The translations under genes were made by a program, and so were the position numbers. From the NCBI RefSeq assembly GCF_050003625.1, contig NC_134397.1, positions 276,204,070 to 276,268,069 of the forward strand: 64,000 nucleotides of DNA. The letters run 5' to 3'. Source of the DNA: Haematobia irritans. Its lineage: Eukaryota > Arthropoda > Insecta > Diptera > Muscidae. This document shows, piece after piece, positions 56,572 through 64,000 of this stretch (positions are counted from its first letter, which is position 1; each line of letters opens with the position of its first letter). A model generated the notes under the pieces. The model saw only the letters and a list, made by a program, of their open reading frames with translations, had not been told where the DNA came from and did not search any database.

Positions 56572-57140
56572 ATATTAACCGATTTAAACCGAATTTGGCA
56601 AATATTGCTAGAAAGTTAATTCCACTCTCAGTGCAAAATTTGAAGTGAATCGGATTGAAATTATGGCTTCCGGTGGTTATATGCATTTATATCGGTCGTA
56701 ATATATATATTGGAGCTTTATCTAAATCTGAACCGATTCTGCAAGATTTACGAGACTCAAAAAATATTTGAATATACGAAATTTGATGAAGGTCAGTTGA
56801 TAAAGAATTCATTTATGACAAGATATGTTATAAATATGTATGGCAGCTATATCTACATCTGAACCGATTTCAATAGGGATCGTCTTTGAGCTAAAAAAAA
56901 GACTGTCAAATTTGACGACGATCGGTTTTAAACTGCGAACTGGATTTTACACACAAAAATACATCAACAGAGAGACAGACAGACATCGCTAAATCGACTC
57001 AGAATTTAATTCTAAGAGATGGGTCTATGACTGTTCCTTCTGAGCGTTACAAACAAATGCACAAACTTATTATTCTCTGTACCACAGTAGAGGTGATTGG
57101 TATAATGAACGTTTCAAACTTATTTTCACAAATGTTTTAT

Positions 57141-58470
57141 ATTTTAGGTTTTAACCGGTTTTGAGAAAAATAAAAACCCAAAGACCGGTTTTTAAAAAAT
57201 CTGGGATTTTCGGACCGGATAACCGGTTATTCGAGCCTAAAGTATAAGTAAATAATCGTTATTAAATCCGGTTCTACTGAACCGATTACCTTATGTACAT
57301 CACTAAAAGGGTAAGGGTATCACCTTTCAATTGAGGTATGACCCAAATCGGTCTAAGTTCTACGTTAATAAATTATAATTTTCGAACCGGTTTTTTTTTT
57401 ACAAAACTGGCTATAAATCAGAAAGTGTTCAATGTAAAGGTACTAAGTAACCGGTTGGAAATGTAGCCAACACATCCACCTATCCGCTAAAGTTACATTT
57501 AGGCAGATATCTTATGCGCCAATGAATTTAATTGTATCAGTGAAATGTGGACTTTTGCATAGTAAACTATTATACAAATTTTTATTTAAAAGTTGTTTTT
57601 CGGGTAGAAGTGGTTTTAAACCGGCTATGACAACATGGTTGTAGTGAATCGTTTGTTTGGAAATTCACATTTTGCAAAAAAAACGCGAATTTTTGAAAAA
57701 AAAATAATTTTGAACCGGATATGGATATAAATCCGGTTCTAAAAAATGTCTATATAAAAAGCGCCGCGGCGAACTTGTTTTTTAACGGATATGGATATAT
57801 TCGGTTGTAAGAAGAATGTATATGCGCCTCAGACGGAAAGTATTTCTTTTAACCTGGCTATTGATGCAAATGAATAAATATTTCAGGTTCTAACTACAAT
57901 TTGGATGTACAAAGCGCGACAGGGGAAAATTTATAAATAATTTACATTTTCTTTGCAAACCTAATATGAATATAAATCGGCAATAATCTTCGGTTTTATG
58001 AAGTAATTAAATGAAAGAAGCACTTATAACAACGACTTGACTGTAAAAAGCGCCGCCGGCGAATTTTTTTAACATCGCGCGATTTTTTTGAAAATTTTTT
58101 TCAATTTTCTTTGTAAACCGGATATGAATATAAACCGGTTAACATCTACGGTTTTAGTGGTGATATCCTCCTAAATTTAACTATGACGGATAAGTAAAAA
58201 TGTTAGCTACAAAATGGAATCAGTTATTTAGCACCTTTATATCGAGTAGTTTTTGAGTTTTGGGATGTTTTGTAAAAAACCGGTTCCAAAAAACACGTTT
58301 TCATCTGTATATCCGGAACGGATATATCGAATAGATCGATTTATGCATAATTTGAAAGGGATTATCATTAGCTTGCTAGAGATATATATTATATTTCAAA
58401 GTAAGTGGTTCATCATAACCGGTTTTTTTAACGATTATTTACTTAGATTTTAGAACCGAATACAGCCGCC
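57141..58470. repeat. 1.3-kb block dense in AACCGGTT
   Basis: Seven perfect AACCGGTT octamers (57153, 57221, 57385, 57449, 58133, 58278, 58417) and many one-off variants (GAACCGGAT, AAACCGGCT, ATCCGGTTC). GCGCCGC-containing segments recur at 57760 and 58050 (AAAAAGCGCCGC). Probably a degenerate tandem-repeat element. No gene is seen. Confidence 0.7.
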
Positions 58471-60335
58471 AGGAAAAAAAAATGTTGTTGTAATCTACTC
58501 TTAGAGTTCTACCATCTATGAAGTTTTGGAATAACTGAATAAATATAGATGAATGAATAAATATAGATCTAATATAAAAGCCAAAATTTTAGGACACGCA
58601 ATTTAAACATTAAAAAAAAAGTAATTTTTACAATTTATTTTGGATTTCAGTAGTGAAAACCCATTAAGCACAAAGCAATGTAGTCTTTTGTCCATATTTT
58701 TAAAATTATTTGTACCAATCTCAAAGTATTGTCATTGAACATAAAAAATTGCTCTATATTTTTTGCTGATTTACACTGTAGTTGGTAATTGCAATGACAT
58801 TCAGAGCAATTCCTAATTTAATATGAAAATATTAAACCATCTACGTCGCAGCATAATGCTACATTCCATTAATGAGTAATAAAATGAAAATTTTTGAGTG
58901 ACTGTGGTATTAATCATCAATACTTAATAGATCCTTAACCAATTGAAAGTAGTCCCCTACTTGGATTCCAAATTTTAATTTATTTTTCTAAGGTTGTTTG
59001 GTATTTACCAAAGTAAATAATAAAAAAAAAAACAATGCAAACGAATTGATGCAAGGGGGAATTCCTCACCTACAAATTCACATCATCATCATGCAGACAA
59101 CATTCAATGGGAAATTACACATGTTGATAATATTTTTCTTGAAGGCGTTTTTATTGCACTTTGTTTATGTACCACATAGAACACACAGAAACATGGCACA
59201 TTACATGGAACGATGAGGCAAAGGCATTGGAACCACTTACATTGTCATACCACTTAGAGGAATTGAGACATCCTTTGGCTGAATGTCACCATTCACAAAC
59301 ATCGTGGCATCAAAGTGAATGGATGGATGCATTAAGACACACACTCATGATTGTTTTGATAGTCTAGTGTCAACTATTCCACAACTCCCTATACAGAATA
59401 GTTGAGAATTATTGAAGCACTTTGGAAGTATCATCATTCATGAAGAGGAGATGATCGGCAGTGAAATCTTTATTTTTAGCGTTAATTGTTAAGGCGGTCC
59501 CTTTATCAGTGGTCGCTGCTAGACTACATCAAAACAGTGCCCAAGGAAAAAGGAGTAAGAACAAAAAACCCGAAACGAAACTTTTTCCACATGTGTGGAC
59601 AATTAGTGGAGTTATGTTGTGTACCAATTGCAAGTGCTTGTAACTGCAATAAAAACTCATCAGAAGCATCGTTATCATCATAATCATCAGTAGTATTATC
59701 GTCTTATGGTGGTGGTCGTCATTTTTGCAAGTTCTCGACAGGAGAAGTCGTCACCCGTTTGAGTTTTCTTTTACAGAACATTAAAATGTTTCCTTGTCTT
59801 CTGTTCTTTTCTTTGGTTTAGAAGTTGGAATTGCTTTTCTTGCCTTTATGATTGCTGTTGATCGAGATAAGATTGCTTATTGGAATCCACAAGTGAATGT
59901 AAGAATTCATGTTGTTGAGGAATCCCGAAATGTGAATGCCCTCGTGAAATTATGAAATGGAATTTTTAATTACCCAAGTTCCTGGGAAATAAGTGAAAGC
60001 AAACTTAATAGGATTTTAAATGACATAAATGCCTAATTTATGTGAGTTTAAAAGATCAAATAGATATTATATTTTCAGAAGAAAAAAAAAAATATATGTA
60101 TTTGCAAAAATTGTAAGTTACCCTTATGCAAGGGAAAAATGTATAAATGTAATATGAAAGGTTATGCAATTTTAGAATGAGCGATGTGCAGAATAAATTA
60201 CATTAGGACGTGCTCCAGTGAAAATCGTACGTCTGTAGCAAGGTAACTTTTGCTTAAACAAAAGAAAATATTTTTGATTTATAGAATTTTAAATTAAATT
60301 AAATAAGATATTCAATTCTCAAATATAGGCTATGG
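58471..60335. other. Spacer without a recognisable gene
   Basis: 59040-59760 is less AT-rich, with CATCATCATC and short open frames on the + strand (60-72 codons), none with a recognisable domain. It could be untranslated or intronic sequence of an unseen gene. Confidence 0.35.
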
Positions 60336-60950
60336 CATGGTTGTTAGCGGCCATATACTAGCGCAATGTACCAAATTTCACCACGTACTAAATTTCAACG
60401 GGATCGGATGAATTTTGCTCCTCCAAGAGCGCCGGAGGTCAAATCTGGAGATCGGTTTAAATGGGGGTTATATATAATTAAGACCGGTATGGACCAATTT
60501 TTGCATGGTTCTTAGATACCATATACTAACACCACGTACCAAATTTCAAGCGGATCGGATGAATTTTGCTCTTCCAAGGGGCTACGGAGGTCAAATCTGG
60601 GGATCGGTTTATATGGGGACTACATATAATTCTTTACCGATATGGACCAATTCCAGCATGGTTGTTAGAGATCATATACTAACACCACGTACCAAATTTT
60701 AAGCGAATCGGATGAATTTTGCTCATCCATGAGGCTCCGGAGGTCAAATCTGGGGATCGGTTTATATGGGGGGCGGACGGACGGGCGGACATGCTTAGAT
60801 CGACTCAGAATTTCACCACGACCCAGAATATATATATACTTTATGGGGTCTTAGAGCAATATTTCGATGTGTTACAAACGGAACACATCCTGTGGTGGAA
60901 GGTATAATAATATACCCCCCATCCTGTGGTGGAGGGTATAAAAAAAAAAA
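60336..60950 (+). repeat. Tandem dispersed repeat, about 155-bp units, with GGACGG tract
   Basis: Three to four units share 'aagcggatcggatgaatttt', 'ggaggtcaaatctgggga' and 'taccgatatggaccaatt'. A GGACGGACGGGCGG tract and a 'ggtggaaggtataataata' end follow, so the layout parallels the DINE-like families. Confidence 0.7.
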
Positions 60951-61189
60951 AAAACAATTATATAAAAGCAAGTCCGGCCAGGCCGAATCTTATGTATCTC
61001 CACTATGGATTGTGTAGAAAGTTATACTAAAGACTGTCACCCATAATCGAATTACTTGGGTTGCGGTAACAGTTACCGATGACACGGTATATTAAACCTC
61101 CTTAACATTGTCTTCTAAACAGGGAGAATAAGTACCTATGTATGCCTCTTTCTTGATCTTGATTTTATAGATGAGTATATAAATAACTA

Positions 61190-61750
61190 TGAATGGCTAT
61201 GGCTATTATAGAGCCAAATTTCAACCTTAGACCTTAAATTTGGGGACTAAATATAATTGTGGATCGATAAGGAGAATTTTTGCATGATTATTAGAGGGAA
61301 TATACCAACATCATGTACCAAATTTCCTCGACAAGCATTCGATGCGACTCTGCAGCATATTTCTTCAAATGCAAAAACCAAAAAATGCTTTCCGCAAATC
61401 ATCACTTTCTGGTACAAAATTCGACATTTTGAACACTAAGAAAAAATATGAGTTTGTGCGTTCAATGACTTGACGTATACTAAATATTTTTCACAGCAAA
61501 CAAAAAATAAGGGCTCGTTCACAACAAATGTTCTCTATCGAGACATTTGTAACTTGACGCTCACTTCATACCGGTATACCGTACATATACCAAGTTTTAA
61601 GTCGATAGCTTGTTTCGTTCGGAAGTTAGCGTGATTTCCACCGACGGACGGACATATGTGCTTTATGGAGTCTGTGACCACTATTTCGATGTGTTACACA
61701 CGGAATGACAAAGTTAGTATATCCCTCATCCTATAGTGGAGGGTATACCA
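61190..61750 (+). repeat. Diverged copy of the 60.3-kb repeat
   Basis: Shares 'tgcatgattattagaggg', 'ccgacggacggaca' and the closing 'tatagtggagggtatacc'. Central units have largely decayed. Confidence 0.55.
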
Positions 61751-62925
61751 AATTGAAAAATCGATTTTAGATTCTGATTTCAGTCTCTAATTTATATAAT
61801 CCCTTTCGGTTTTACTTTATTTTTATTATAAAGAAACCATAAATTGTCTATAAAGCGGGTTTTCTTTGAAATTTGATCCGATGGTGGGAATTTTGGTGCG
61901 TTGATTAGTTGTATTCCTTCACCTTGTAGTAGTTACTACTTTTATTAGTTTTTACTAGAAACCATTCTTCAGTTTTAAGAGAATAATGTCAAAATGCACC
62001 CCTCTTTTAAAATTTTTCTACTAGAAGTTATTCGTCATATTCTTTCGAGTAAATATGTCATGACAAAAATAATTGTTTGCTTTATAAATTTTTAGTTTTT
62101 TTTTTTGAAAATAATCCTACAACTTTTGAATGGATAAAGATATTGGCAAAAGTTTTTCTTTGTACGAAAGCTGGTGTGTTTTCCTCCAAGTTTACAAGTT
62201 TGTGCGTCCCTACACCCTAAAAAAAATTGCTTCTGTAACATATACCCCAAAAACACTTTGCTTCAAGCATATATATTTTCAGGATTGGTCCAAACAAAAT
62301 ATTGTTTGTATTATTCAAACATATTATGTTTCACCTTAGGGCATACACTGGTAGTAAAAAATTTTAATGAAATTTTCTTTGTGTGGATATATTTTTAAGG
62401 CGCCAATTGGTTACTTCCATTTTTTTACTTGCAGCATACTCTCTAGGTCTCTCTTTCTAAACACATATATGTTTATAGGCTATTTTCCAATTAATATATG
62501 TTTACGTATGAAAAACAGTCTTTTTCGTCCGTGTAGTAGGTCCACGGGCTGGCGTATAGGCGTTTTAAGTTGGTCATCTCGGGTGCAAAAATTTTGTTTT
62601 AGCCCTAAAATCCAATTATGAACCGATTCCCCTATAAACAATCGCTTGTGTATTGAAATATCTCTAATAGATCGCGAGATATGGACCTTACAATTTATTC
62701 TTATGCAAAATTTTAACAAAGTGGGGTTAGTATTTTGAATCTAGAAGTGGGGTTAGTATTTTGAATCCAGAAGAAGCGTTTTAAGATCGATTCTTGTTCT
62801 ATTTTATTAACTGCATTCCTTAAAAATTCTACGTATTCTAGAGGAAAAATATGCTTTAAATTAAACGTTTTAGACACCACAATTTGGAATTTCAAAACAA
62901 TAACGAAAAAGTGGTGTAAGTTGAC
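61751..62925. other. Spacer without a recognisable gene
   Basis: AT-rich. A direct 26-bp duplication at about 62720-62770 (GTGGGGTTAGTATTTTGAATC) is the only structure noticed. Confidence 0.4.
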
Positions 62926-63250
62926 CGACTAACACCATATTCGGCACACCTATTAGTAGGCCAAAAGTACCTCTGCGTTTTGAATTTCATGCAAATCGGA
63001 TAAAAAATGTTGTGTCTAGGTGCTGAAGACCCCAAATGGGAGGTCGGTTTATATGGGGCTATATCGAAACTTAGGCCGATGTAGCCCATCTTCGAACTTG
63101 ACCTGCTTGTAGACAAAATACGAGTCTGCGCAAAAATTTCAGCACTATAGGTTCCTTATTGAAGGATGTAGGCTGATTACAACAAATCGCCAGACAGACG
63201 AACATGGTTATATATAATTTCTCCTGATCAAGATTATATACTTTCTATAG
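62926..63250 (+). repeat. Fragment of the 5.8-kb type repeat
   Basis: 'tgcaaatcggataaaaaat', 'gggaggtcggtttatatgg' and 'ggccgatgtagcccatctt' match the units at 5840-6470 in order. Confidence 0.55.
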
Positions 63251-63759
63251 CCAGAAATCGTTATTTGTATGTGCCATAAACGGTATAGCAAACCCCCCTT
63301 ATAAAATACTGATAACATGCGCTATTACTGTTATATGGCCAAGAAACTAGATTTTTAATTTGATTTCAAATTTTGCACAACGAGTACTTCTAGTCAAAAC
63401 CTTTGCCCCCTTTTATTTATTAAATAAATATGTTCCCCAACATTGGGGTAGTAAAAGCTAGAGCTTTTCCAGCAACAATTTTGTTGGAGCTTCCATTCAC
63501 ATTTGCTTTCCGCTCATTGCTCATTGAACTCTGAGAAGATTTTCAACATTTCTCTCTTTTACTACTTTTTACTATCAGTAAAGTAAAGAAACAAAACTAT
63601 TGTAGAGGAAAACCAATCTCCTTTCCATCGCTTTCAAAGTTTCCTACAAAAAATCTGCCATATAAAAGTATTTATCTTACCTGCTTCCATGTTTTATACA
63701 AATATTAAAATCGCAATACTTCTTTTATTTTTTATTTGGCATTTTTACTATTTTTTACT
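63251..63759. other. Spacer without a recognisable gene
   Basis: AT-rich, no coding region or repeat end identified. Confidence 0.4.
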
Positions 63760-64000
63760 ACACTCAAAAAAAGTGAACTCTCTATTTCACTAAAGCCAAT
63801 TTAACTTTATTTTAGTTCGTGGAATTATTATATATGGAGAAAGTTTCCTTTGCTCTAATAATTTTTTGCGTACTAAAAAACGGGAAAAAATATACACAAA
63901 TGAAGTAAAAAGTTTTACTAAATTCGTACTTCTCACAAAATAGTTCACTATTTCTTTCAATTTGTAAATTTTATTACAAATGTGCCCACCATAAACTTCG
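63760..64000 (-). mobile_element. ACACTGAAAAAA MITE, cut by the window edge
   Basis: Begins ACACTCAAAAAAAGTGAACT, the inverted right end of the family seen at 18165 and 19692, and follows that body in reverse complement to the end of the window. Confidence 0.8.

Larger units (their letters stand above)
54381..57105 (+). mobile_element. DINE-like tandem-repeat element hosting two insertions
   Basis: The left end AACAAGGAAGCAAAGACTAA with 'gggcggggcagactatatta' resembles copy 1. The right end has a degenerate hairpin (CTGTACCACAGTAGAGGTGA). Central 'aaatctgaaccgattt' units lie at 56570-56900. A DD37E transposon (54517-55829) and a MITE (55945-56571) are inserted. Confidence 0.6.

Overview
This is an AT-rich stretch of an insect nuclear genome, most likely a calyptrate (muscid-type) fly. 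Three things support that reading: a spliced single-copy gene with short 60-70 bp introns, Tc1/mariner and hAT elements flanked by intact target duplications, and dense dispersed repeats of the kind common in house-fly and stable-fly genomes. The species is an inference. No bacterial, organellar or viral sequence was recognised.

Only one host gene could be supported: a complete nine-exon gene for mitochondrial translation initiation factor 2 (mtIF2) on the + strand, with its coding region at 39905-47347. Joining the exons gives an uninterrupted 688-residue GTPase. It has an N-terminal mitochondrial targeting sequence, all five G motifs and the typical C-terminal end. Six of its introns are 61-69 bp, one is 503 bp, and introns 3 and 6 (about 1.9 and 2.6 kb) are filled with transposon remnants. 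A six-codon upstream ORF stops three bases before the start codon.

Everything else is mobile DNA or unrecognised spacer. Layout: 0.5-3.1 kb, a tandem-repeat element of DINE/helentron-like architecture split by a DD41D mariner. 5.4-9.6 kb, MITE-like repeats. 9.6-12.5 kb, the same tandem-repeat element inserted into itself. 14.8-16.1 kb, a broken DD37E element. 16.3-18.2 kb, another repeat hosting a hAT element with a BED finger. 22.2-23.1 kb, the second DD41D mariner. 23.5-28.2 kb, a deep nest: a hAT MITE, a head-to-head MITE pair, a 3.2-kb hAT element with arrays of a CACGCACG-type motif at both ends, and a DINE-like element inside that. 29.2-32.6 kb, a 3.1-kb Foldback-like palindrome with a 9-bp target duplication. 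33.1-35.0 kb, a decayed hAT transposase gene and a BEL/Pao scrap. 35.2-36.6 kb, a tandem duplication, one unit later hit by a hAT MITE. 36.65-39.03 kb, an inverted-repeat element hit by the third DD41D mariner. 39.9-47.3 kb, mtIF2. 49-51 kb, a LINE fragment and a palindromic element. 54.4-57.1 kb, a repeat hosting a nearly intact DD37E transposon and a MITE. 57.1-58.5 kb, a block dense in AACCGGTT. 60.3-64 kb, further repeats.

The most informative observations are the following. A tRNA-derived SINE (44.0 kb) has a 3' tail that matches the 3' UTR of a LINE fragment (40.7 kb) lying in the same host gene. The Foldback-like palindrome carries the same 62-codon ORF in both arms. The subterminal motif arrays of the 24.97-kb hAT element are unusually long. 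The three DD41D mariners have nearly identical lengths but different internal deletion joints.
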